Assembly (NCBI GenBank): GCA_007121555.1
Contig: SKKH01000044.1
Location: forward strand, 1 to 64,000
Reading direction: 5' to 3'
Length of the DNA stretch: 64,000 nt
Origin: Gemmatimonadota bacterium
Lineage (GTDB): Bacteria; Gemmatimonadota; Gemmatimonadetes; Longimicrobiales; Gaopeijiaceae
How positions within the stretch are numbered: position 1 is the stretch's first letter; each line of letters begins with the position of its first letter. Below are positions 24,854 to 33,353 of the stretch, in pieces. Made by a program: the position numbers and the translations under genes. The notes below the pieces were generated by a model that was not told where the DNA came from, did no database searches, and saw only the letters and a list, made by a program, of their open reading frames with translations.

Positions 24854-27769
24854 TCAGAAGGAGATGTTGAAGCCGGCCACGATCTGGCGGCTCGGAGGAA
24901 CGCTGAAGAAGTCGGCGCCGATGGCCAGGTTGTTTCCGTCGCCGAAGGTCGACGACATCTCCGGATCGGTCCCGCTGTAGCCCGTCAGGGTGAAGACGTT
25001 CTGGGCCGCCGCGGTGAATCGCACGTTGGAGGCACCCATCCGAGCCGCGAGATGCTGGGGCAGCGTGTATCCCAGCGAGAGCTCACGGAGCTTGAAGAAG
25101 TCGGCATCCTCGATGTTCGTTCCGTAGATCCGCTGCTCCGCCACGTAGCGCTGAACGGCAGGGTGGTCCGGATCGTTGCCGTTCGCGATGAGGACGTTGA
25201 AGTACTCCTCACCCGTGCGCTGCTGACCCATGTAGGAACGGATGTGGTTGTTGATCACATGGCCCATGGCGAACTGGCCGTTGGCCCGGACCGTGATGTT
25301 CCCCCAGGACACGTCCATCCCGAGATTCCCCGTGTGGGGCGGGATGCTGGCTCCGTAGTAGACCGCCGTGTCCGAGGCGATGGGCATGTCGTTCTCGTCG
25401 TAGCCCACGATGGTCCGCTCCCACTTCCCGGAAACCGGGTACCCCGGCTGGATCCGGCTCCCAAAGCGATCCAGGGAGATGAGGGGAGTGTCGCCCAGGT
25501 CCAGGACCTCATTCCGGTTGAAGCTGTATCCCGCGTTCATGTTCCACGCGAAGTCGGCCCTCTGCATGAGGCTGATCCCGGTGTTCATCTCGAAGCCCAC
25601 GTTCTCGACCTCACCCACGTTGGTGAGCTGGGTCGCCGTGAGTCCGAGGGACGGAGCGAACCGCTGGTTCAGGAGCAGATCCTCGGTCCGCTGGTGGTAT
25701 GCCGTCATGTCCAGGGTGACCCGCTCCTGGAAGAGGGCCGCCTCGAAGCCGGCCTCGAACTCCCGGCTCACCTCGGGTGCGAGATCGGGGTTCCCGAAGG
25801 TGGAGGCCCGAATCCCGGGCCGCCCGTTGAAGCCCACCACGTTGCCAAAGGTGCGCACGGCATCAAAGGCTCCGGGCTGGGTTCCGGCGGTCCCGAACCC
25901 TGCGCGCAGGCGAAGGGTCGAGAGCCAGCTCACGTCGAAGAAATCCTCGTCGGAGATCACGTAGGAGACATCGGCCTTGGGGAAGGCCTGCCACCCGAAG
26001 TCGTCACCGAAGGCCGAGGATCCATCCATCCGGAGCCCGACCGTGAAGAAGAGCCGATCACGATGGCCCATCTGGTGCTGAAGGAAGGCGCCCCCGGTGG
26101 TATAGTTCAGCTCCGACTCGTTGACCGAGGCCAGGGCCGTTCCACCCAGGGACTGAAGGCCGGGGCTGGCGAAGTCGGTCCCGGTGGCGAAGACCCTCTG
26201 ATCCCGCCGGACGAAGAACTGCGCCCCTCCGCTGATTTCTGAGGCGAGGGTGGCGCTCCACTCCCGGCTCAGCGCCATTCCGTAGTCGACGTTCACCTGA
26301 AGGTTCTGCCGGGTGTTCACCGAGCGCGTGCCCGGACGGTCCGCCTCCCCCGGCGCCGTGTAGTAAGGGAGGAAGGTCGTTCCCTTCTGGTCGATGAACT
26401 CCATCCCCACCGTGCCTCGCTGGCTGAACCAGGAGGTGGCCTGGTGCCGCAGGGAGATCCCCGACGTGAATCGCTTCGTGTCATCGATGATCTCGCGCTG
26501 GAGCACGAGCGGAACCGGGAGGAAGGCACCGCCCCAGGGATCGCTCTCGGTTCCCCGGGTCGCCGGGTTTCCGGCGTAGATGTTGGTGAGTATACCCCCG
26601 ATCCAGTTGTCGTTGGGGGGAAGCTGGTTGTCCGTCAGGGAGAACCCGGTGTTCAGGTTCGCCGTGATCCGGTCCGTGGGTCGTACCTCCAGGTTGAGGC
26701 GCATGGAGGTCCGCTCGAACTCGTTGTTCGGGAACGACCCTTCCGTGTTCGTGTGGCTGAGGGAGGCGAAGTAGCCGAGCTGTTCCACCCCACCCCGGAT
26801 CGAAGCGTTGTACTCCTGGTGTAGCCCGGTCTTCAGGAGATCGTTGGGGTCGGGGTACTGGGGATCGGGGTGCATCCGGAGGAGCGGGGAGGCCAACTGA
26901 CTTGCGCCAAGGCGCGCCCCCACGTTGTAGGTGGTCTCTCCGGGACGCCCGCTCCGGGTGAAGATCTGGATCACCCCACTCGAGGCCTCACTTCCGTACA
27001 TGGCCGTGGCCGCCGAACCCTTGATGACCTCGACCCGGGAAATGTCCTGGGGGTTGATGTCGTTGAGGCGACTCACCGCCTGGCCCCCGGTACCCACCAT
27101 GTTGGTGTTGCCCCGGTCCAGCCGGATCCCGTCCAGATAGATCAGGGGCTGGTTGTCCTGGGTCAGCGAGGTGATTCCGCGGAGGATCATGGGGCCGGCG
27201 GAACCCACCGTCCCACTGGAGGCCAGACTGGTGACTCCGGCCTCACGGCCTTGGAGGGCGTCCTGGAGACGGGTGATCGGAGCGTCCTGTAGCCGCGTCT
27301 CGATATCGATGCTCGCGATGTTGGTGCCGCTCGTGCGCCGACGGGTTTCACCCGCGGGGGAGCCGGTCACCAGGACCTCGTCGAGGTCGATGGCCTGCCG
27401 TGACAGGGTGAAATCCACCGTGGCGGACTCACCGCTGGTCACCGTGACCTCTTCGGTGGCCTGCCGGTATCCAATGAACTGCACCTGGACCTGGTGGGTC
27501 CCGGCCGGAACCGACGTCAGTTCGAAGGCCCCGCTGGAGTTCGTGAGGGCACCGATGTTGAGCGCCGGGATCGAGACCTGAGCACCGGCCAGAGGCCGCT
27601 GGTTGGTCTGATCGCGCACAACTCCGGTAACGGTGCCGGTCTGATCGATCTCGTCGACGGCGGCGGCGGAACTCGCCATCCCTGGGACCACGGCAGAGGC
27701 GTGAGCCTCCCCTGCCATGGCACCGAGGACGAAAAGCCCCGCTGTGAGAACCTGTAGCGTTCGCTTCAT
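24854..27769 (-). CDS. SusC/RagA family TonB-dependent outer-membrane receptor (pair 1)
   Basis: A 971-residue receptor. A signal peptide covers residues 1-24. A carboxypeptidase-regulatory-like domain at about 45-125 (GTVTGVVRDQTNQRPLAGAQ; SVPAGTHQVQVQFIGY) is typical of SusC. DEVLVTG follows as a possible TonB box, then the plug with DISRVEVIKGSAATAMYGSE and SGVIQIFTRSG. The rest is a 22-strand-type barrel ending in NISF, an aromatic-terminal outer-membrane signal. It would import a ligand delivered by the SusD downstream, with energy from a TonB/ExbBD complex such as that at 57302-59732. GGAG lies six bases before the ATG. Confidence 0.93.
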   Translation of the reverse strand: MKRTLQVLTAGLFVLGAMAGEAHASAVVPGMASSAAAVDEIDQTGTVTGVVRDQTNQRPLAGAQVSIPALNIGALTNSSGAFELTSVPAGTHQVQVQFIGYRQATEEVTVTSGESATVDFTLSRQAIDLDEVLVTGSPAGETRRRTSGTNIASIDIETRLQDAPITRLQDALQGREAGVTSLASSGTVGSAGPMILRGITSLTQDNQPLIYLDGIRLDRGNTNMVGTGGQAVSRLNDINPQDISRVEVIKGSAATAMYGSEASSGVIQIFTRSGRPGETTYNVGARLGASQLASPLLRMHPDPQYPDPNDLLKTGLHQEYNASIRGGVEQLGYFASLSHTNTEGSFPNNEFERTSMRLNLEVRPTDRITANLNTGFSLTDNQLPPNDNWIGGILTNIYAGNPATRGTESDPWGGAFLPVPLVLQREIIDDTKRFTSGISLRHQATSWFSQRGTVGMEFIDQKGTTFLPYYTAPGEADRPGTRSVNTRQNLQVNVDYGMALSREWSATLASEISGGAQFFVRRDQRVFATGTDFASPGLQSLGGTALASVNESELNYTTGGAFLQHQMGHRDRLFFTVGLRMDGSSAFGDDFGWQAFPKADVSYVISDEDFFDVSWLSTLRLRAGFGTAGTQPGAFDAVRTFGNVVGFNGRPGIRASTFGNPDLAPEVSREFEAGFEAALFQERVTLDMTAYHQRTEDLLLNQRFAPSLGLTATQLTNVGEVENVGFEMNTGISLMQRADFAWNMNAGYSFNRNEVLDLGDTPLISLDRFGSRIQPGYPVSGKWERTIVGYDENDMPIASDTAVYYGASIPPHTGNLGMDVSWGNITVRANGQFAMGHVINNHIRSYMGQQRTGEEYFNVLIANGNDPDHPAVQRYVAEQRIYGTNIEDADFFKLRELSLGYTLPQHLAARMGASNVRFTAAAQNVFTLTGYSGTDPEMSSTFGDGNNLAIGADFFSVPPSRQIVAGFNISF

Positions 27770-28411
27770 GAAACACTCCGGAGTATTCGAACTTCATCAA
27801 TCCCGACCCGGAGGGCGATCCCCCGGATCCCTGTCTTCGTCGCCCCACCTGCTCCAGCCCTTCAACGATCTTCAGGCTGGACGGGAACCTACAGGTGGCT
27901 TCCTCGAGCGTGTCGACCCCAAACGATTCGATCTGAAATCCAACGGTCCTAGGGGCTTGTCGAGGATGGTCCCGCGCGCACCCCGGCCTCAATCGAGTGC
28001 CAGGACTCGAAGACGTACGGAAAATCAAGAGAGCCCGGATCGAGGGGGGGGCGCAAGTCAAACACAATATTTACAGTATGTTTACCCAACTGGCACTGCA
28101 CACGGACCTTCCCGACACCCCCTACGGACATTCGGAAAGGTCTCACTCGACCGCCTGGACGGCCCGATATCGGCGGACTTCTCGGGGTCGCCGCTCTGTA
28201 AGGAACTGACACCAACTGTCGGGGGTGACCGAACTAAAGGCGGCCGGAGATCACTCGAAGGAACTGAGGGGGAGCGTGGAGTCGACCGTGCAGCGAAGGC
28301 TGCCCGGATCCGGTGGGCTTGGGTCGTGTGCAAACGTGACGAACGAAAAGATGGGGGCCCGTCTCCATCCGGAGAGGGCCCCCACCCTTCGGGCTTGAAG
28401 CCTCGCGGAGA
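27770..28411. other. Intergenic region upstream of SusC 1
   Basis: No gene was found in this 642-base stretch. It contains the terminator of the second SusD gene (28344-28384) and an AT-rich island (about 28055-28090). On the minus strand, TTGACT at 28056-28061 follows an AAATATT element resembling one in front of SusC 2; no convincing -10 box was found, and the implied leader of SusC 1 would be over 250 bases. Confidence 0.45.
28344..28384 (-). terminator. Intrinsic terminator after the second SusD gene
   Basis: On the minus strand TGGGGGCCC pairs with GGGCCCCCA, with an inner stem TCTCC-GGAT-GGAGA and one bulged C, followed directly by TCTTTTCG. A strong stem plus U-rich tail 28 bases after the stop makes this a convincing factor-independent terminator. 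Confidence 0.8.
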
Positions 28412-29653
28412 TCAGCGGTAGTGTTGATTCGCGTCCCGCTCCTGCTGCGAGACCGGCCAGCGGCGCTCCACACCCCGCTGCTGATTCGCCGAGGTCCACT
28501 CCGGTGGCACCAGATTGTAGTATCTCATGTCCTGCCAGCGCCGACCTTCCAGCCAGAACTCCGTACGACGCTCGTACTCGAGCTGGGAAAAGATCTCCTC
28601 TGCATCCCCGCCTCCAAAATCCGGCAACCCCGCTGCACCGCGGACCTGGTTGATCCGGTTCACGGCACCAGGAAGGTCTCCGGACTCCAGATGGTGTTCG
28701 GCGATGATCAGCTGCGCCTCCTGCCAACGGCTCACGGGGATGTCGTCGTTTCGGCTCTGATACTTCAGCGGCTCGTAGATCGTACGACCCCATCCATCGG
28801 TCGCAATCGCGTCCGTGTGCTGGATCCTTGGGTCGCGCTCCCCACTCACCGGATCCACCTGGTTCGCATATCTCGGGTCCATCCCATCATACTGGGACCC
28901 CGTAGAGGCCCGGGCATAGAACGAGTTCTGGGTGCCCGGCTGTTGGTAGCGAACATCCAGTCGATAACTCGGATCCAGATTCAAAGCCTGCTGGGCGGCC
29001 TGGGCCGCCTGAGTCAAGAGCCCCATGTCACGGTCCCTCTCGAAGTACAGGGACCGCAGCGCCCTGGCCTTCGCGCCGTGGGTCGCGGCTGCGAGGCGGG
29101 TCTCGCCAGCCGCACTCGCGATCTGAGCAGCCTGGTCGAAGAGCGGGACGCTGGACTCGAGGATGTCGGCCGGGCTCTGGGGAGGGCCGCCATCGATGGG
29201 GATTTCCACGAAGTGCTCGGCGAGCACCACTCGCGACAATGCCCCCCAGAAGTAGGCGTGAGCCATCCGCCGATCGGAGTCGGGACTCGCCAGGAGCCGA
29301 CCGAGGCGCTCGCGGATGTCATCCGCAACCCAGCGGGCGCGAGCCATTTCATTGTAGCGGGCGTCGTACTGCTCGTTCCACTCGGCGATCGTGCCCTGAA
29401 ACAGCTCGATCCGAGAGGTCCGGGTCGCATGGTGGGTTCCCTCGTCCGCGATCAGTGCGGCATCCAGAAGGAGATGATCGTAGCCGAGTGAAAACACGCC
29501 TTCCGGGGAGTTCCCCAGGGCCGTCCACATGGCCTCGGCTTCCAGCTCTTCGTCTACGATGTTCGTGGGATTCTCCACGTCGAAGAGATCCCCGCACCCG
29601 CTCAGGAGCAGGGGCAACAGAAGGAGCCCCAGCGTTCTTCCGATTCCGTTCAT
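28412..29653 (-). CDS. SusD/RagB family outer-membrane lipoprotein (pair 2)
   Basis: A 413-residue lipoprotein. MNGIGRTLGLLLLPLLLSGC gives a lipoprotein signal peptide with lipobox LLSGC (Cys20). The early segment FDVENPTNIVDEELEAEAMW and the end FSQLEYERRTEFWLEGRRWQ followed by DMRYYNLVPPEW are typical of SusD-like proteins; the middle holds helical TPR-like repeats. It lies 89 bases after the second SusC gene. GGAGG seven bases before 29653 supports this start; an in-frame ATG at 29689 also has a ribosome site but would lengthen the signal peptide. It is clearly related to, but diverged from, the first SusD. Confidence 0.86.
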   Translation of the reverse strand: MNGIGRTLGLLLLPLLLSGCGDLFDVENPTNIVDEELEAEAMWTALGNSPEGVFSLGYDHLLLDAALIADEGTHHATRTSRIELFQGTIAEWNEQYDARYNEMARARWVADDIRERLGRLLASPDSDRRMAHAYFWGALSRVVLAEHFVEIPIDGGPPQSPADILESSVPLFDQAAQIASAAGETRLAAATHGAKARALRSLYFERDRDMGLLTQAAQAAQQALNLDPSYRLDVRYQQPGTQNSFYARASTGSQYDGMDPRYANQVDPVSGERDPRIQHTDAIATDGWGRTIYEPLKYQSRNDDIPVSRWQEAQLIIAEHHLESGDLPGAVNRINQVRGAAGLPDFGGGDAEEIFSQLEYERRTEFWLEGRRWQDMRYYNLVPPEWTSANQQRGVERRWPVSQQERDANQHYR

Positions 29654-29742
29654 GGTCCGGCCTCCAGAGGTATCCACGGTACCTGCCATCGTTCTCCTCT
29701 CCACCGACTCGGCGTGCGATGTCGGCCCTGCGCAGGCGCTTT

Positions 29743-32730
29743 TCACCATGCCCCCCGGAACTGGATTCCGAACCGCTGGGCTCTCGGTGGCCCGTAGTAG
29801 TCCACGTTGTTGGTGAACGGCCCCGGGATCGCCGAGGTGCCCGGATCCATGATCCCGCTGTAGCCGGTGAAGGTGTGCAGGTTCCGGCCGGTGAGCGATA
29901 CGCTCAGGGAGTTCATCCCCAGTCGTGAGGCGAAGTCAGGAGAGAAGGGATAGCTCACGCGTACCTCCTGAAGCCGGATGTAGTCACCATCCTCGGCCCA
30001 GGCATAGATGTCCTGGGGATGCTTCGTGCCGTAGGCTTCCGCGATCTCCTGCCGACGGGCGGTAGAGGTGTTGGGATTGGCCAGATCCCTTCGGAATTCA
30101 TTGACCCGCTCCGTGATCCCCACGGCCTCGCGGATGAGCTCCGTTTCATTCGACATGAGGAAGCCGCCCGCCCCGGAAAAGACCACTCCCAGGCTCAGCC
30201 CGTTCGACAGCTCCAGCGTGCTGCGCAGGCTACCGGAGAAGGTGGGGTTGGACTCGCCGTGATAGATGATCGAGTCGCCACCGGCCGCATTCCTGAGGAA
30301 GTTGGGCTCCACCTGGGTGAGACTGGTGAACTCATCGTACGAATCCACGGCCAGACTGTAGGGCTGGTTGGGGTCGAGGGTGCGGTAGAGAATCGCCCCG
30401 GGCGCAAATCCCTCGGCGATCATGTTGTGGCGCCGACCCCCGGTCACTCTGAAGTCGCTCACCCCACCCATGTCGGTGACCTCCTGATTCACCGTCGAGA
30501 ACTGGGGATGGAGCCTCCATGTGAATCCAGGACGCTCGAGGGCGGTCCAGTCCACGGACACCTCGACTCCACTGGACTCGAGAGCGCCCAGGTTCAGGAG
30601 CTGTCGCTGGAGGAAGCCCTCGGAGGGCGCGGAAGGAGCGGCGAGCAACGCATCCCGCGTCTCCTGTCGGTAGTAGACGACTTCTGCGCCCAGGCGCCCG
30701 TTGAGAAACTCCATCTCCGCTCCCCATTCGTGCTCCAGGGAGCGCTCGGGCTGGAGATCCGGATTCCCGAGATTCAGGGGCAGGACCGCGGGGCTGTTGT
30801 CCAGCACAGCGATGGGCTCGAAGGTGCGAAGCGCATCGAATGCGCCTGGCTGAAGCCCGGAGGTCCCGAACGCATAGCGAAGTCGGAGGTGCGGCCAGCC
30901 CCTGGCCTCCATCCCATCCCAGAAGTCATGATCGGACACGACCCATGAAGTTCCGAACTTGGGATAGAACTGGAATCCGAAGTCATCTCCAAAGGCGGAA
31001 TTCCCATCCATTCTCACCCCCCCCGTCAGGAAGAGTCGATTCTGGAAGCCGAGCTGCTCCTGAAGGAAGATCCCGGCGTTGATGACCTCTTCGCTGAACT
31101 CGTCCACGTGGTAGACCGTCGACCCACCTCGGAACGTTCTGAGACCCGGCGAGGGGAAGTCCATGACTCCGGTCTCCCTGGTCACCCGATCCTCCCAGAA
31201 GCTCTGACCTCCCACCACGAAGGATGAGGTGATCGAGGGGGTCAGGTCCACGCTCCAGGAGGTGTTGCCTTCGATGGTGATGCTGGAGCGATGTCGATTG
31301 GAGATGAAGCGCTGCCCCTCCATGTTCCGCATCGCCTCGCCGGGTACGATCTCCCGGATGAGTTCTTCATCCACGAGGTTGTAGCCCAGCTGTACCTCCG
31401 ACCGGATGTTGTCTCGCCACTGGTACATGGCCCGACCCGAGAGGGTCGTGTGGTCGACCTGCTGGTTGGTAGGCGAATTCAGAGCTCCCCGGATCGTCTC
31501 GAACATCTCACCGTACTGGCGGAATTCATCCTGAAAGGTCGGATCCGCCAGGGTGAACTCCGCTACGATTCCCCAACCGCCGGGCGCATGGCCGGAGAGG
31601 ATGTTGTTTCGTGCTACGTTCATGTTGAACCGGGTCTCGAAGCGATCCGTGTGCTGAAAGGCCAGCGAGGTTCGGAGCGAGAGGTTGTCCTGCTCATTCA
31701 TTGGCATCGGTCCCGCCTCGTCCAACCACCGGGCCGAGCCGAAGTACTGCATGCTTTCGGTCCCCCCCCGCACCGCCAGGTTGTACTCCTGTCGGCCTCT
31801 GGCTTCCACGAAGTCCGCCGCTGGATGGTTCGACACGATCTCGTTGGTCTCGGGCACGAACATGAAGTTGCGGGAGATGCGATCCGGATTCGTGTAGAGG
31901 AGACCGGCGGAGACATCGAAGGTGAACTGAGGATCTCCGGACTGGCCTCTTCGGGTGGTAATCTGGATCACTCCGCTGGAGGCCTCGGTACCGTAGAGGG
32001 TCGCCGCCGCCGCGCCCTTGATGACCTCGATCCGCTCGATGTCACCGGGGTTGATCTGGTCGAGGGGTGACGTCGTGAGTCCGGCCACCTGGGTATGGGT
32101 ATTGTCGACCCGAACGCCGTCGATGTAGATGACGGGGTCGTTTCGCTGTGAAAGGCTCACGGTGCCTCGGAGCCGAATGGGGGACGACGCCCCCACGTCT
32201 CCCTGAGGCTCCACGACCATCCCGGGGATCCGACCCTGGAGAGCCTCGGTCAAGCCACCGGCCACGGACGCCTGCAGGTCCGCCTCACTGACGCTCGAGA
32301 TGGTCTGCCCGATCCTGCGGCGCTCCTCCACGATACCGACCCCGGTCACGACCATCTCATCGAGGGCGATCGCGCGAGGGCTCATTTCCACGTCCACCCG
32401 GACGGTCTCCCCGGCACCCACGGTCACCTCCCGCTGAACGGGGGCGAAGCCGAGATATTCGAACCGAACTTGATGCGTGCCTGCGGGAACCCCGGACAAC
32501 TCGTAGTTCCCATTCCCGTCCGCGATGGACCCGAGGCCGAGCCCGGGAATCGACACCTGCGCTGCTCCGATAGGCTGCATGCTCTGAGCGTTCGTCACCT
32601 GACCGGAGATCGTTCCCGTCTCCTGAGCCTCCAGCGGAACCTGGAGGCCCCAGAGCACGAGGGCCAGAATCGGCAGTAGGATGAAGACCCGGACCGCTCC
32701 GTGCGGTCCACCGAACTTGATTGTGTTCAT
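29743..32730 (-). CDS. SusC/RagA family TonB-dependent outer-membrane receptor (pair 2)
   Basis: A 995-residue receptor. The signal peptide spans about residues 1-36 (FILLPILALVLWGLQVPLEAQ region). The carboxypeptidase-like domain follows (GTISGQVTNAQSMQPIGAAQ; GVPAGTHQVRFEYLGF), then LDEMVVTGVGIVEERRR and a plug with DIERIEVIKGAAAATLYGTE and SGVIQITTRRGQ, and a barrel ending in FRGAW. The start at 32730 has AGGAAG five bases upstream and gives a normal signal peptide; the open frame further upstream encodes an unlikely Arg/Pro-rich extension. Its ligand is unknown. It is a diverged paralogue of the receptor at 24854-27769. Confidence 0.93.
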   Translation of the reverse strand: MNTIKFGGPHGAVRVFILLPILALVLWGLQVPLEAQETGTISGQVTNAQSMQPIGAAQVSIPGLGLGSIADGNGNYELSGVPAGTHQVRFEYLGFAPVQREVTVGAGETVRVDVEMSPRAIALDEMVVTGVGIVEERRRIGQTISSVSEADLQASVAGGLTEALQGRIPGMVVEPQGDVGASSPIRLRGTVSLSQRNDPVIYIDGVRVDNTHTQVAGLTTSPLDQINPGDIERIEVIKGAAAATLYGTEASSGVIQITTRRGQSGDPQFTFDVSAGLLYTNPDRISRNFMFVPETNEIVSNHPAADFVEARGRQEYNLAVRGGTESMQYFGSARWLDEAGPMPMNEQDNLSLRTSLAFQHTDRFETRFNMNVARNNILSGHAPGGWGIVAEFTLADPTFQDEFRQYGEMFETIRGALNSPTNQQVDHTTLSGRAMYQWRDNIRSEVQLGYNLVDEELIREIVPGEAMRNMEGQRFISNRHRSSITIEGNTSWSVDLTPSITSSFVVGGQSFWEDRVTRETGVMDFPSPGLRTFRGGSTVYHVDEFSEEVINAGIFLQEQLGFQNRLFLTGGVRMDGNSAFGDDFGFQFYPKFGTSWVVSDHDFWDGMEARGWPHLRLRYAFGTSGLQPGAFDALRTFEPIAVLDNSPAVLPLNLGNPDLQPERSLEHEWGAEMEFLNGRLGAEVVYYRQETRDALLAAPSAPSEGFLQRQLLNLGALESSGVEVSVDWTALERPGFTWRLHPQFSTVNQEVTDMGGVSDFRVTGGRRHNMIAEGFAPGAILYRTLDPNQPYSLAVDSYDEFTSLTQVEPNFLRNAAGGDSIIYHGESNPTFSGSLRSTLELSNGLSLGVVFSGAGGFLMSNETELIREAVGITERVNEFRRDLANPNTSTARRQEIAEAYGTKHPQDIYAWAEDGDYIRLQEVRVSYPFSPDFASRLGMNSLSVSLTGRNLHTFTGYSGIMDPGTSAIPGPFTNNVDYYGPPRAQRFGIQFRGAW

Positions 32731-33353
32731 GATTACTTCCTGGTCGGGGTGTAACGAGCGGACGTCCACTCCTTCGCTGAGTGGTCGCTCCTCTCCTCGT
32801 CGCAGTCGAGGTTCGTTTCCCTGATCGGGAGTCCAGCGTTTCTCCACTCGGGATCCGGCTCGCGCCCCCACGCCCTCCCGTGTCGGGGGGTGGGCGTGGA
32901 AAATGCGACCGTTGACGCGCTTCGGAACTTGGTGGAAGACCTGATCGGGGCTCATGTAGAGAACCTGTAAGATGACCCCTGAACCTTACGGGACGGGGTT
33001 CAATCTTGTCAAATATTTGTAAGCACATGGCAGGGACGTGTCCGAAGTGGCAATCGCCTGAAGGTGGGGCGCCCGAAGGATCTCCACGGCGCGACGAGAG
33101 GATTGGATGGGCAGGTTCCGACCGACCAGAACGACTTTCCCGCCACGTCCGGCCCTTATCGCGGCTTGCTGGCCCCCTCCCCTCCCCAGTAGGTTTCCCA
33201 CCGTTCCGTCCGTGCCATCCCCTCTCCGGATTCGGCCCCGCCGTCTGCACGCGTAAGGCGGTCGTAAGGTGATCATCGGACACTCGGGGCCTCTCCCTAA
33301 GCGGACCCGTGGTCCCGCGAGCCAGGCCCCACCCCCCAAACCCGACCCCTCCC
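32731..33353. other. Divergent intergenic region upstream of SusC 2
   Basis: No gene was found in this 623-base stretch. It holds a likely SusC 2 promoter (32983-33012) about 250 bases before the start codon, a palindrome CAAATATTTG at 33011-33020 next to its -35 box, and in the leader a GC-rich inverted repeat (ACGCCC...GGGCGT, about 32880-32910). On the plus strand two GTAAGG words lie 11 bases apart at about 33253 and 33264 before the amidohydrolase gene; no clear promoter was identified for it. Confidence 0.45.
32983..33012 (-). promoter_or_regulatory. Candidate promoter of the SusC 2 gene
   Basis: On the minus strand a perfect TTGACA (plus 33007-33012) and TAAGGT (plus 32983-32988) are 18 bases apart. 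The start site would be near 32976, leaving a leader of about 245 bases before the SusC 2 ATG. An AAATATT element precedes the -35 box. Confidence 0.5.

Noticed and set aside
29743-32955. A longer SusC 2 starting at 32955.
   Set aside because: The extra 75 residues are Arg/Pro rich and precede a perfect signal peptide with its own ribosome site at 32730; the candidate promoter also lies only just upstream of 32955.
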